Source of the DNA: AC-32 sp963717725
GTDB taxonomy: Bacteria; Actinomycetota; Thermoleophilia; Gaiellales; Gaiellaceae
Length of the DNA stretch: 64,000 nucleotides
Direction: 5' to 3'
NCBI GenBank assembly: GCA_963717725.1
Contig: CAVQWS010000004.1
Location: forward strand, 124,001-188,000
Shown: piece by piece, positions 32,537 to 44,779 of the stretch
Position numbering within the stretch: position 1 is the stretch's first letter
Layout: every line of letters starts with the position of its first letter
The notes under the pieces: model-generated
What the model was told of the DNA's origin: nothing
Seen by the model: only the letters and a program-made list of their open reading frames with translations
The model's database searches: none
Translations under genes and position numbers: made by a program

Positions 32537-35500
32537 CTACGGCGTGACCGTGAGCGTGGTCACGACCTGGGTGATTCCCGGCGTCCGGTTCGACGTCATC
32601 GAAGCGACCGAGTTCCAGGAACCCTGCTTCTTCGAGGTGATGTCGTACGGGATCGCCACGGAACCGCCCGCAGTCGGGCCGCTCAGGACGGGCCGGTACT
32701 CGGTGTTGTTCGCCGGGGCGGAGCTGATGTTCTTGCCGCTCGTCCCGTCACGGTTCTCCGCGCCCCAGTTGATTGCGGAGCCCGGATCGCCGGCAGCGGC
32801 GTTCGCCGTGCCGTACGAGTAGGTGAGCTCCTCGCCCGCCGGGCCCGTGTGCGTGCCGCTGGAGATGCGGATCCAGATCTCGCCGGTATGGGTCGTCGAG
32901 TTCGAGAAGTTCTTGATCCCCTGGAAGTCGACGACGATCCAGGTGCTGCCTCCGCCCGTGAGGACGTTGACCTGGATCGCATTGTTGCCGGGCACACCGC
33001 CCGTGGTGTTGGTGTCGGTCCAGAACGGAGCGAGCACGTTGTTCGGCCGCGCGGCGTTCGGGAACGTCTGCGGGAAGAAGCTCACGTCCGCACCCGATCC
33101 ACCGCCGACCACGATGTAGCCGTCGGTGACTACGCCGATCTGCGAGTACGGCTCGCCGCCGTAGTAGAAGGTCGGCACGTTCACGTTCGAGATGGCATCG
33201 TCGCCACCCGGAATCGTCAGGTTCCCGCCGAAGTTGCCGTTCAGCGGCAGGTAGCCACCGGCCGGCCCGCCACCGGTGATGTTGTTGATCGCGGTCACCT
33301 GCGGCGGGATCGCCGGCGAGAGGGTGCCGCTCCACTGAACGCCTTCACCCGCGCCCACCACGGAGCCTGGGAAGCCGACGTTCTTGTACTCGAGCTTCTT
33401 GCCGCTCGGGCCTGCGACGTTCAGCGTCACGTCCGCCGACTGCTGAGAGAAGTTCGCAGCGGAGACGGTGCAGTGCGACACGCCCGTGTGCGACGCGAAG
33501 GACAGGGGCGAGCAGCTGTTGCTCAGCGTCACGTCGCCCTGCTTCTTCACGAACGCGACCGGGATCGTGACCTTGGTGGCGTGGTGGCGGGGCATCAGGT
33601 TGATCCGACCCTGGTACTGGCCGTTCGCGACGCTCGGGGCGTCGATCGTGACCGGGAAGGTCACGCTGTCGCTCTTGTGGACCTTGATCGGATGGCCGTC
33701 GTTGACGGTGATCGTGACGCCTGCGGGAGCCGTGACCTGCGCGTGCAGGGTCTGGTTCTTCCCCGAGACGTTGATCGCGGTGCGGTGCGTTGTGATCGAC
33801 CCGCCCATCGTCGTTGCGTCGATGCTCGGGATGTTCAGATCGATGCGGTGCAGCGTGTCGCCGCCCGCGGCGACCATGTTCGCGTAGGTCTCGTTGAAGA
33901 CGAGCGTCGGGTTGACGGCCCGATCGACCTGGATCCGGCCTGCACCCATGTCGAACGCGTCCGCCGGGGTGACGCCGTCCTCCTTGACGACGCTCTGCAG
34001 CGACGAGGTCATCAGTGCCGACTTGATCTCGGCAGGCGTCCAGCTCGGGTGCGCCGCCTTGACGAGCGCCGACGCGCCGGCCGAGTGCGGGCTGGACATC
34101 GAGGTGCCCGCGATCGCCTGGTAGAGGTTGCCGGGAGGCCCGTTGTCTGCCGTCGTCTGGTCGGGCTGCGGGGTCATGCCCGCGAGCACCTGGACACCTG
34201 GTGCGGTGACATCAGGCTTGATCCAGTCGCCGAGCGGGCCGCGGGACGAGAACGAGGCCATCATGTCGGCCTGCCCCGGCTGCGCGGTGCCCTGCGCCCA
34301 CGTGGCCATCACGTTGGTGTGGCCGGTCACGAAGCTCGTGAAGGGAGCGCTCGGGCCGTCGATGTGGATCGCCGGCAGGTAGTGGTTGTCTGACTCCTGG
34401 TCCTGCTTGATCGCGTTGTAGAGGATCATCCCGACGGCGCCGCCGGCAAAGACCCTGCGGCCCTTGTCGATGCGGCCGTTCACCCCGCGCTGGCAGGCGA
34501 CGATCTTGCCGGTCGCCGTACCGGCGGCGAGAGTCGACTGGCAGAGCGCGTTCTCACCCGGGAGCGTGGCCGCCATCACCACGGGGGTGGGAGTCGAGAT
34601 GCCGTTGGTCAGCGTGACGCCGGACTGGTCGAACGTCGCGCCGCCGTCGGCGGTCAGGTGGAGCGTGGAGGCGAACTGGCGGGGGCCGGTCGAGGCACCC
34701 ACCGTCGTCACCCACGGGCCACCATGATCCGAGGTGGCCGCGCCCGGACCGGCGTTGCCGGCCGACGCGTTGACCGAGATCCCGGCGTTGAACGCATCTA
34801 GGAAGGCGAGCTCCACCGGATCCGTGAACGGCGAGCCGCCGCCCGAGATCGAGAAGTTGATCACGTTCACGCCGTCGGTGATCGCCTGCTGAACGGCCGA
34901 GACGGAGTCGGAGCTGAAGCAACCCTGCACGAGGCAGACGCGGAACGTCTCGATGTGCGCGCCCGGTGCGATGCCGCAGACCGGTCCGCGCTCGACGCCG
35001 TACAGCATCGCCGAGGCGACACAGTCGCCACCAGCCGTCGTCGTCGTGTGCGTGCCGTGGCCCTCGGAGTCGCGCGGCGAGCAGACGTGCGTCGTGTTGT
35101 TGCAGAACTCCTGACCGTCAGAGCCGACGACCGCCATGTAGGTCGCGGTCTTGGCGTACGCGCCGATGAGCTTGTTGTTGCAGCTGAACGACGGCCCGAG
35201 ATGGGGAACGTCTCCGCCGGTGGCGAAGTCGCTGCAGCCCTTGAGGCCGCCCGCCGGCGCGGAGATGCCCGCCGCCGACATCATCGGGTGCTCGGGCCAG
35301 ATGCCCGTGTCGATCATCCCGATGACGACGTTCGAGCCGGCCTGGCTCGAGCCACCCAGCGTGGGCCACACGTTCGTGGCGCCGATGAAGCTGGTGTTGT
35401 CGTCGAGCGGCTGGTTGAGTGAGTCCTTCTGGACGGCCACCACACCGGGCTGCGAGAGCAGCTCGGCGATCTTGTTCGCCGGCACACGGGCCGCGACGCC

Positions 35501-35965
35501 GCCGTATGCGACGGTCAGCAGCTGGCCGATCTTCGCGCTCGGGACAGCCCGCTCGATGCCGGCCGTGATTCGGTCGGCCTTCGAATTCGCGAACGCCTGG
35601 TAGCGCGAGAACGCCTTGAGGTTCGTTCGCAGCGCGTTGTGTGTCACGCGCGGGCTAGTGGCCTTGAGGCCCTTGATGCCCCCGGCGTACGAGGCAGTCG
35701 GCGTAAAGGCGTACTTGATCATCACCGGCACGAGCTTCGAGCCCGTCAGCCCGAGCAGCGAGGGATCCGTCTTGGCGACGCTCCCGTTCGCGTGCTTCAC
35801 GGCGGCGTACGTCGAAGCGAGTGTCGGCTGCTGCTTCGCTGTCGTCAGACCGGTCGATGCTCCTGAGGCGACGCCGATGGCGACGAAGCTCAGTAGCCCG
35901 ACCAATACCAACGACGCGAGCACGAATGTGCTCCGGCGGCGCCGAAGCCGCGTCGTTTTCGACAC
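32537..35965 (-). CDS. large secreted subtilisin-like protease with PA and C-terminal beta domains
   Basis: A 1142-residue exported protease. Residues about 8-40 form a signal anchor or signal peptide (FVLASLVLVGLLSFVAIGVA). An inhibitor-I9-like pro-region precedes the S8 domain: Asp219 in GMIDTGIWPEH, His in GHGTHTTTTAGG, Asn in SASAGNAGP and Ser622 in GTSMSSPHSAG. A PA domain is inserted between His and Ser. After the catalytic domain come Fn3-like and beta-sandwich domains up to the C-terminus. Plant-type (cucumisin-like) layout is common in soil actinobacteria. GTG 35965 has a GGAGAGAGGGG site upstream; a longer frame to 36064 lacks support. It would degrade extracellular proteins. Confidence 0.9.
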   Translation of the reverse strand: MSKTTRLRRRRSTFVLASLVLVGLLSFVAIGVASGASTGLTTAKQQPTLASTYAAVKHANGSVAKTDPSLLGLTGSKLVPVMIKYAFTPTASYAGGIKGLKATSPRVTHNALRTNLKAFSRYQAFANSKADRITAGIERAVPSAKIGQLLTVAYGGVAARVPANKIAELLSQPGVVAVQKDSLNQPLDDNTSFIGATNVWPTLGGSSQAGSNVVIGMIDTGIWPEHPMMSAAGISAPAGGLKGCSDFATGGDVPHLGPSFSCNNKLIGAYAKTATYMAVVGSDGQEFCNNTTHVCSPRDSEGHGTHTTTTAGGDCVASAMLYGVERGPVCGIAPGAHIETFRVCLVQGCFSSDSVSAVQQAITDGVNVINFSISGGGSPFTDPVELAFLDAFNAGISVNASAGNAGPGAATSDHGGPWVTTVGASTGPRQFASTLHLTADGGATFDQSGVTLTNGISTPTPVVMAATLPGENALCQSTLAAGTATGKIVACQRGVNGRIDKGRRVFAGGAVGMILYNAIKQDQESDNHYLPAIHIDGPSAPFTSFVTGHTNVMATWAQGTAQPGQADMMASFSSRGPLGDWIKPDVTAPGVQVLAGMTPQPDQTTADNGPPGNLYQAIAGTSMSSPHSAGASALVKAAHPSWTPAEIKSALMTSSLQSVVKEDGVTPADAFDMGAGRIQVDRAVNPTLVFNETYANMVAAGGDTLHRIDLNIPSIDATTMGGSITTHRTAINVSGKNQTLHAQVTAPAGVTITVNDGHPIKVHKSDSVTFPVTIDAPSVANGQYQGRINLMPRHHATKVTIPVAFVKKQGDVTLSNSCSPLSFASHTGVSHCTVSAANFSQQSADVTLNVAGPSGKKLEYKNVGFPGSVVGAGEGVQWSGTLSPAIPPQVTAINNITGGGPAGGYLPLNGNFGGNLTIPGGDDAISNVNVPTFYYGGEPYSQIGVVTDGYIVVGGGSGADVSFFPQTFPNAARPNNVLAPFWTDTNTTGGVPGNNAIQVNVLTGGGSTWIVVDFQGIKNFSNSTTHTGEIWIRISSGTHTGPAGEELTYSYGTANAAAGDPGSAINWGAENRDGTSGKNISSAPANNTEYRPVLSGPTAGGSVAIPYDITSKKQGSWNSVASMTSNRTPGITQVVTTLTVTP

Positions 35966-36078
35966 TTTGGTGTTCCCCTCTCTCCTGTTTTTCCCCGAGA
36001 CGGAGAAACCGCTCGCCCCGGTTCCGTCGCGTTTGATCTTCGTAGGAAGCGGGCTGCGAGTCAAGGCCGTACGGGGAG

Positions 36079-36636
36079 CTACGGAAGGGGCAGCGCCGAG
36101 ACGCGACGGCCGAACTGGGCGACCCAGACGGTCACGTTCGGGCGGCCGAAGAGGCTCCTCGCGCGCACGCGTGCGACACCCAATTCACGCCAGTTCGCAG
36201 TGAACAGGATCTGGCGGTGCTCGAGCGAGGCCAGCCAGCTCGCCATCGCCGAGCGCGCCGTGCCCAGGCGCCCTTGGCCCCACGCGAGGTTCTCGCCCAC
36301 CGACGCGAGCGGGTAGCCGACCAGCTGAAAGACCTCGATGAAGGGCTCACCACAGGGCGTGTGCGAGAAGTCCTGGCAGCGGCGGATGTCGGCCGCGCGG
36401 AGGCCTGCCGAGCGGTCGAGGTCCGCGCTGCGGCGAAGCGCCGGCTGCCCGCCGTGCCGCCGCGCCCAGTTGATCAGGCAGCGCAGCGCCCGGATCTGGA
36501 CCGCCGAGGGCGCCTTGATGGCGGCCTGCCCAGGGCACTCGCTGCGCGGGGCGAGAGCTGCGTCTGTGCTCGTGGTGGTTCCTGCCGTTGCGCTCGAAAA
36601 CGCGAGCGCCGCCGCGACGACTCCGACGACGAACAT
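36079..36636 (-). CDS. secreted CAP (SCP/PR-1-like) domain protein
   Basis: A 185-residue exported protein with a signal peptide (VVGVVAAALAFSSATAG). The CAP fold is shown by LRCLINWARRHGG, HTPCGEPF, GENLAWGQG, the MASWLASLEHR helix and ELGVARVRARS. Bacterial CAP proteins bind lipids or wall parts; no catalytic role is proven. It sits between the kinase and the subtilisin on the same strand. The 90 bases upstream hold an 11-base palindrome TTACGCCGTAA (36715-36725) next to the kinase stop, and no clear promoter. Confidence 0.8.
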   Translation of the reverse strand: MFVVGVVAAALAFSSATAGTTTSTDAALAPRSECPGQAAIKAPSAVQIRALRCLINWARRHGGQPALRRSADLDRSAGLRAADIRRCQDFSHTPCGEPFIEVFQLVGYPLASVGENLAWGQGRLGTARSAMASWLASLEHRQILFTANWRELGVARVRARSLFGRPNVTVWVAQFGRRVSALPLP

Positions 36637-36726
36637 GACCAGTTGAGTACCCGCTCGCCCCGAAACTGTCGTGGTGCCCGCCGGATCCTTACAAGCGGGA
36701 TTACGAGTGGTAATTTACGCCGTAAG

Positions 36727-38109
36727 CTAGGCGCGCAGGACGACTTCGAGCGCTGTTCCTCGCCCCGGAGCCGAGATCAGCCGGAAACCGCCGCCGATCG
36801 AGGCAGCCCGGGCGCGCATGTTCTTCAGGCCCTGTCCGGCCGCGATCTCCTGCTCGTCGAAGCCCGAGCCATCGTCCACGACGGTGACGAAGCGCTCGCC
36901 GGCGCGCTCCTCGATCCGCACCTCGGCGCTCCGGGCACCAGCGTGCTTGCGGGCGTTGGCGAGCCCCTCCTGGACGATGCGGAAGACCTCGATCTGCTCG
37001 TCGGGCGCGAGCCGGATCCCGTCCTGGATCTCGAGGTCGACCTCCAGCCGGCCGTCGGCGGTGAGGAAGTCCACGTACCGGCGGAGCGCGGAATCGAACG
37101 GCGCGGAGCCGCCGGCGGAAGAGAGCGCGAGCACAGCGAAGCGCGCCTCCTGCTGCGCGGCCGCGGCTGCGTCCTTCAGCTGCGCCAGCGTCCGCTCGGG
37201 GTCGGCGCCGTTCTCGAGCATCGAGGCGTGGGTCGAGACGGCGAACAGGTACTGCGCGAGGCCGTCATGGATCTCGCGCGCGACGCGCGCCCGCTCCTCT
37301 GCCACGGCACGGCCGAACTCGGCGTGCCGGATCGCGCGCCACACGCCAACGAGCAGGACGCTGTACGAGAGCAGGCGTAGGAAGTCGCCCTGCGAGATCG
37401 ACCCGCCGGAAAGCATCGGCGTGAACAGGTAGTGCAGCTCGGCGAAGAGCGCGAGCGTCGCGCCCAGGCAGAGCCAGCGGTCGAGGTCGTTCCCGCGAGC
37501 GCGGAAGCGCAGGCCGAAGCCGACCATAGCGGTGAGCGCGAGGAGCGCCCTCGCGGCCAGCGAGATCATCATCAGCAGCGGCTGGTCGTCTCCGCCGCCG
37601 GACGAGAGCGACGGCAGGGAGGCGCCCGCCTTGGCCGCGATGCCCCACGAGAGCGCGAGCACGAGCGCGACGCCGAGCAGCATCTCCCCGAGCGCCAGCC
37701 CGCGCGCACTGGAACGGCGCCTGGAGAACGGCGCCGCGGCGATCAGTGACCACGCGAAGAGGCGGCCGCCCGCTCCGGCCCATGCGGCGGTCCGGGGCAG
37801 GTCGCCGCCGCCGAGCACCGGCGCAATGGTGAACACCAGCATCGAGGCCGCCGCAGCGCTGAACCCACCGCAGAGCAGCAGGTCGAGCCGTCGCCCGTCG
37901 ACGGAGAAGCGCACTCCGGCGAGCACGGCCACGATCGCGGCGGCGAGCATCACGGCCGTGTCCAGCACCAGGCGCGCCTGAGGCAGCTCGTACGTGTTTC
38001 GGAGGCTCGGGTACGCGACGAACAGCGCGAGAGCGGCGCCGAGCAGCCCGATCAGGAGCACGGTGCTCCAGAGCCAGGCCTGATAGTCGTCGCGCTCTTC
38101 GTGCCGCAT
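36727..38109 (-). CDS. sensor histidine kinase, NarL/DegS type
   Basis: A 460-residue kinase. Seven or so membrane helices fill residues 10-250 with no large external domain, so it probably senses a membrane signal. The HisKA_3 box is RARVAREIHDGLAQYLF (phospho-His), and the ATPase domain has FRIVQEGLANARKHAGA and VVDDGSGFDE. The start ATG 38109 (MRHEERDD) is 42 bases from the divergent response regulator, its obvious partner. No target genes can be named from sequence. Confidence 0.9.
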   Translation of the reverse strand: MRHEERDDYQAWLWSTVLLIGLLGAALALFVAYPSLRNTYELPQARLVLDTAVMLAAAIVAVLAGVRFSVDGRRLDLLLCGGFSAAAASMLVFTIAPVLGGGDLPRTAAWAGAGGRLFAWSLIAAAPFSRRRSSARGLALGEMLLGVALVLALSWGIAAKAGASLPSLSSGGGDDQPLLMMISLAARALLALTAMVGFGLRFRARGNDLDRWLCLGATLALFAELHYLFTPMLSGGSISQGDFLRLLSYSVLLVGVWRAIRHAEFGRAVAEERARVAREIHDGLAQYLFAVSTHASMLENGADPERTLAQLKDAAAAAQQEARFAVLALSSAGGSAPFDSALRRYVDFLTADGRLEVDLEIQDGIRLAPDEQIEVFRIVQEGLANARKHAGARSAEVRIEERAGERFVTVVDDGSGFDEQEIAAGQGLKNMRARAASIGGGFRLISAPGRGTALEVVLRA

Positions 38110-38151
38110 GAAGGACTTGTCGGCAGACGCGGCGCTGCCGATAAGGGCTGC

Positions 38152-38790
38152 ATGCGGATCCTGCTCGTGGACGACCATCCGATCACGCGCGCCGCGCTCT
38201 CGTCGCTGCTGGAGGGCCACGGCTTCACGATCGCCGGCGAGGCCGCGGACGGCGAGGAGGCGATCGAGCTGGCGCGGCGGCTGCTGCCGGACCTCGTCCT
38301 GCTCGACCTCTCGATGCCGGGCATGGACGGGCTGACGGCCCTGCCGCGGCTGCGTGAGGCCGCCCCCGAGACCGAGGTGGTCGTGCTGACCGCCTCGGGC
38401 ACCGAGGAGAACCTGCTCGCCGCGATCCGCGGCGGCGCGGCCGGCTACCTGCTGAAAAGCGAGCCGCCCGAGCGGATCGCCGAGTTCCTGCGCGGTGTCG
38501 CCGAAGGACAGGCGGCGCTCTCGGGCGAGGTCGCCAGGCGGCTGCTCGAGCAGGTGCGCGAAGGCGGCGTCGGCCGCGGCGTCCCCGAATCGATCGCGGC
38601 CGCGCTCAGCGCCCGCGAGCTCGAGGTCCTGCTCCTGCTCGACGAGCACCTCGGCACCGACGAGATCGCGGAGCGGCTGTACATCTCCGAGCACACGGTC
38701 CGCTCGCACGTCAAGAGCCTGCTGCGCAAGCTGAACGTCTCTTCGCGCCGCGAGGCGCTGGACGCCCTCGCCACGGCCCGGGCCGCTTAG
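38152..38790 (+). CDS. response regulator, NarL/FixJ family
   Basis: A 212-residue two-domain regulator. The receiver has LLVDDHPITRAAL, phospho-Asp in LVLLDLSMPGMDG, Thr in VLTASGT and Lys in YLLKSE. The C-terminal LuxR-type helix-turn-helix is SARELEVLLLLDEHLGTDEI with YISEHTVRSHVKSLLRKL. It is divergent from the histidine kinase and surely its partner. Confidence 0.92.
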   Translation: MRILLVDDHPITRAALSSLLEGHGFTIAGEAADGEEAIELARRLLPDLVLLDLSMPGMDGLTALPRLREAAPETEVVVLTASGTEENLLAAIRGGAAGYLLKSEPPERIAEFLRGVAEGQAALSGEVARRLLEQVREGGVGRGVPESIAAALSARELEVLLLLDEHLGTDEIAERLYISEHTVRSHVKSLLRKLNVSSRREALDALATARAA

Positions 38791-38801
38791 CTCCAGGCCG
38801 A

Positions 38802-38820
38802 ATCCCCCACCGTGGGGGAT
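38802..38820 (+). terminator. hairpin after the response regulator
   Basis: ATCCCCCAC-C-GTGGGGGAT is a perfect 9-bp inverted repeat 12 bases after the stop. Confidence 0.6.
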
Positions 38821-38920
38821 GCGATTCACCCAGGCTCCGAGCCTCCCGCGCCCGATATTGAGATCGGCACCACTCCTTGAGTGCCGGAGCGCGGTGGCTC
38901 TGTGCTTCCTCGGCAAACGA

Positions 38921-38944
38921 ACGGCCGGCCCTCGGGCCGGCCGT
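38921..38944. terminator. hairpin at the 3' end of the deacetylase gene
   Basis: ACGGCCGGCCC-TC-GGGCCGGCCGT is an 11-bp inverted repeat two bases from the deacetylase stop, followed on the minus strand by a T-rich run (CGTTCGTTTG). Confidence 0.75.
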
Positions 38945-38946
38945 TG

Positions 38947-39714
<768 letters not shown>

Positions 39715-39795
39715 GAGCAGGCGCTGCCGCGACTCGACGTGCGGTTCCGTCGGGTGGAGCTGGGCGAGGGCGGGGTGGCTGACGAGCTCCGTCGC

Positions 39796-40605
39796 TCAGC
39801 CCAACTTCGACAGCCGCTCGGCCAGGCCGTTCAGGCCCCAGTCACTTGAGAGAGAGGACGCCTCCGCCCACGTGGGTGTCTGTTCTGCGAGGGGAGGGAG
39901 CGGGGCGGAGGCGTCCACCGTCGCAATTCGACGGAAGAGGCGAAGATCCTCCGCCTCCGCTGCGAAGCGGCCGGCTTCGAGCGCGGCCTCCAGCGAGCCG
40001 TACTCGTGCAGCACGTCGGCGGCCTTCTTCGGGCCGACCCCGCGCGCGCCCGGGAGCTTGTCGGACGGGTCGCCGCGCAGAGCGATGAAGTCCGGCACCT
40101 GCGCCGGCTCGACGCCGTAGCGCTCGACCACCTCGGCCGGCCCGATCCGCGCGAGCTCGGAGACGCCGCGCACGGGCTGCAGGATCGTCGTCCGCTCGCT
40201 CGCGAGCTGGAACATGTCCCGGTCGGAGGTCGCCACCAGCGCCTCGCCGCCGCGGTGCTCCTCGAAAGCGACCGCGGCGCCGAGGAAGTCGTCGGCCTCG
40301 TAGCCGCCGCCCTTCGCGTTCGCGAAGCCCATCGCGCCGACGAGCAGCACCATCAGCGGCAGCTGCTCGAGCAGCGACTCCTCGAAGACGCGGCCGCTCT
40401 GGTAGGGCTCGAACTCCTTGTGCCGGTAGGTCGGCACCTCGTAGGTGTCCCAGCCGACCACGACCGCGCGCGGCTGCTCGGCCTCCCAGAGGCGCGTGAC
40501 CATGTTCCCGAAGCCGAGCACGCCGTTCAGCCGGATCGACTTCGGCATCGCGTGGTAGGCGCGGTGGGCGAGCGAGTCGCCGTCGATCACGAGCAGCGGC
40601 TTCAC
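39796..40605 (-). CDS. 5'-3' exonuclease (DNA polymerase I N-domain type)
   Basis: A 269-residue nuclease equal to the flap/5'-exonuclease domain of PolA without a polymerase. Metal-binding acidic motifs are LLVIDGDSLAHRAYHA, GYEADDFLGAA, VATSDRDMFQLA and the helix-hairpin-helix region DFIALRGDPSDKLPGARGVG. It would act on RNA primers and flaps in replication or repair. GTG 40605 overlaps the acyltransferase TGA (GTGA). Its own TGA is in frame with the downstream deacetylase. Confidence 0.9.
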   Translation of the reverse strand: MKPLLVIDGDSLAHRAYHAMPKSIRLNGVLGFGNMVTRLWEAEQPRAVVVGWDTYEVPTYRHKEFEPYQSGRVFEESLLEQLPLMVLLVGAMGFANAKGGGYEADDFLGAAVAFEEHRGGEALVATSDRDMFQLASERTTILQPVRGVSELARIGPAEVVERYGVEPAQVPDFIALRGDPSDKLPGARGVGPKKAADVLHEYGSLEAALEAGRFAAEAEDLRLFRRIATVDASAPLPPLAEQTPTWAEASSLSSDWGLNGLAERLSKLG

Positions 40606-41216
40606 AGCGTCGCCTTCAGCTCGTCGATCGCCTTCATCAGCCGCTCGGTCGCGACCGTCGCGGCGCGCTTGGTCTCCATGCCTTCGAGATCGGAGACGTC
40701 GATCGGCTCGCCGTAGGCCACCGACAGCGGCCCGAGCCGGCTGAGCCGGTCGGTCCCGCCGATCGCGGCGGGCACGAGCGGCACGCCGGCCGTGAGCGCG
40801 ATCCGCGCCGCGCCGGTGTGCGGCCGCGCCTCGCGCTTCTTGCGCAAGCCTTTCTTCTGTCGCGTCCCTTCCGGGAACATGACCACGATCTCGCCCTCGC
40901 GCGCGAGCTTCGCGGCGGTGCGCATCGCCTCGACGTCTCCCTCACCGCGGCGCACCTTGAACGCGCCGCCCGCCCGCAGGATCGGGGCCAGGATCGGGTT
41001 GAAGAGCTCAGCCTTCGCCATGAACCGCAGCTGGCGCTTAGGCAGGAACGGGATCCCCAACGGCCAAGGATCGAAATTCGACGTGTGGTTCGCGGCGAGC
41101 ACGAACCCGCCCTCCGGGACGTGTTCGAGCCCTCGCGCGCGAAGCCGATAGAGACCCTTCACCACAGGCCAGCTGAGCGACGCGGCGACGAAGTAGAGAG
41201 GCGACATCATGGGCAC
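40602..41216 (-). CDS. 1-acylglycerol-3-phosphate acyltransferase (PlsC family)
   Basis: A 204-residue acyltransferase. The catalytic HX4D is NHTSNFD, the phosphate-binding motif is FPEGTR, followed by VPLVPAAIGGTDRL. Preceding residues form a short membrane-associated helix (SPLYFVAASLSWPVVKGLY). It adds the second acyl chain to lysophosphatidate in phospholipid synthesis. GTG 41216 or the ATGs at 41210 and 41207 could be the start. It shares a stop/start overlap with the exonuclease gene. Confidence 0.88.
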   Translation of the reverse strand: MPMMSPLYFVAASLSWPVVKGLYRLRARGLEHVPEGGFVLAANHTSNFDPWPLGIPFLPKRQLRFMAKAELFNPILAPILRAGGAFKVRRGEGDVEAMRTAAKLAREGEIVVMFPEGTRQKKGLRKKREARPHTGAARIALTAGVPLVPAAIGGTDRLSRLGPLSVAYGEPIDVSDLEGMETKRAATVATERLMKAIDELKATL

Positions 41217-41297
41217 GCAATCGTTCCATTTCCGTAGGACTCATGCGCGTTTTCGGCCACTAGGGTCGGTCGCAGGGCGTTCGCTAAGGTGGACCGC

Positions 41298-43478
<2,181 letters not shown>

Positions 43479-43559
43479 CACGAGCACGAACTGCGTTTCC
43501 AGGGCCGAGCGGATCAGAGGGCCGGATCCCCCTGGTCAGTCCAGGACAATCCGCCTACA

Positions 43560-44690
43560 GTGCGAAAGGTTGCAGGAAGTACGCCGTCTAACACCCACGA
43601 GGACAAATTGACCCAGACGCAGCTTCAGGAATTGCTGGAGACCGAGCCCGCGCGCGTACTGCTCGAAGGAGCAGAGGAGCGCGGATTCGTGCTGCCGGCG
43701 GAGCTCGAGGCCTTCGCGCTCGAGCACGATCTCGCCGAGGACGAGGTCGAGCAGCTGACGCGCGAGCTCGAGACCAACGGCCTCGAGGTGCGTGAGCCGG
43801 CCGAGGAGCCCGCCGAGCCCGCCGCCGAGAAGGCGGCCGAGCCTGCCCAGCCGCAGCCCCAACAGGCGCTCGTCGGCGCAGCGGACAGCCTGCAGCTCTT
43901 CCTGGCCGACATCGGGCGGCACAAGCTGCTGACCGCGGCCGAGGAGGTCATGCTCGCCAAGGCAATCGAGCGCGGCGACCTGATCGCCAAGCGCCGGATG
44001 ATCGAGTCGAACCTCCGCCTCGTGGTCTCGATCGCCAAGGGCTACCGCGGTCTCGGCGTCCCCTTCCTCGACCTGATCCAGGAGGGCACGCTCGGACTCA
44101 ACCGCGCGGTCGAGAAGTTCGACTGGCGGCGCGGCTACAAGTTCTCCACGTACGCGACCTGGTGGATCCGCCAGTCGGTGCAGCGCGCGGTCGCGAACCA
44201 CGCGCGCACGATCCGCGTGCCCGTCCACGTCGTCGAACGGCAGCAGAAGCTCGGCCGTGCCGCGCGCCGGCTCGAGGTCGAGCTCGGCCGCGAGGCGACG
44301 AAGCAAGAGCTCGCAGAAGCGACCGGACTTCCGCTCCAGCACGTCGACGAGGCGCTCGGCGCCGCGCAGGCCTCGGTCTCGCTCAACCAGACCGTCGGCG
44401 CGGACGACGAGGGCGAGCTCGGCGACCTGTTCGCCGACCGCGAGGCTCCCGATCCGTTCGAGGAGGCCGAGGAGTCGCTGCGCCGGCAGGGAGTGCGGCG
44501 GGCGCTCGACGCGCTTCCCGAGCGCGAGCGGCGGATCCTCGAGCTGCGCTTCGGCTTCGACGGCGAACCGTGGACACTCGAGGCGATCGGGCACGAGCTC
44601 GACCTGACGCGCGAGCGCGTCCGCCAGCTCGAGGGCCAGGCCCTCGCCCGGCTCGCCGCGCTGCGCGAGCTGCAGACCGCCGCAGCCTGA
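43560..44690 (+). CDS. RNA polymerase sigma-70 factor, RpoD (group 1/2) type
   Basis: A 376-residue sigma factor. An N-terminal helical part resembles region 1.1 (LQELLETEPARVLLEGAEER), then a Pro/Ala/Glu-rich linker. Region 1.2-2 has SLQLFLADIGRHKLLTAAEE, VVSIAKGYRGLGVPFLDLIQ and the -10-binding YKFSTYATWWIRQSVQRAVA; region 3-4 ends with RILELRFGFDGEPWTLEAIG and LTRERVRQLEGQALARL. This is a primary or close secondary sigma; I cannot tell if the genome has another. GTG 43560 is used; TTG 43608 with GAGGACAAA just upstream is an alternative that removes 16 residues. Confidence 0.9.
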   Translation: MRKVAGSTPSNTHEDKLTQTQLQELLETEPARVLLEGAEERGFVLPAELEAFALEHDLAEDEVEQLTRELETNGLEVREPAEEPAEPAAEKAAEPAQPQPQQALVGAADSLQLFLADIGRHKLLTAAEEVMLAKAIERGDLIAKRRMIESNLRLVVSIAKGYRGLGVPFLDLIQEGTLGLNRAVEKFDWRRGYKFSTYATWWIRQSVQRAVANHARTIRVPVHVVERQQKLGRAARRLEVELGREATKQELAEATGLPLQHVDEALGAAQASVSLNQTVGADDEGELGDLFADREAPDPFEEAEESLRRQGVRRALDALPERERRILELRFGFDGEPWTLEAIGHELDLTRERVRQLEGQALARLAALRELQTAAA

Positions 44691-44779
44691 CGCGGGCTCG
44701 ACCCCTACGCCGCTAACATCCGGCGCCTGCTGAACGTCCGTATCAACGGGCAGGCATATCCGTCAACCGGGAGGTTGTG

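Noticed and set aside
36715..36725. TTACGCCGTAA palindrome beside the kinase stop
   Set aside because: Only 11 bases, in an AT-richer gap; too short to call an operator without comparison.
39796..39798. Selenocysteine at the exonuclease TGA
   Set aside because: The exonuclease domain is complete at this point and the next domain is unrelated; no redox context or obvious SECIS hairpin was seen. Kept only as a low-probability option in the findings.
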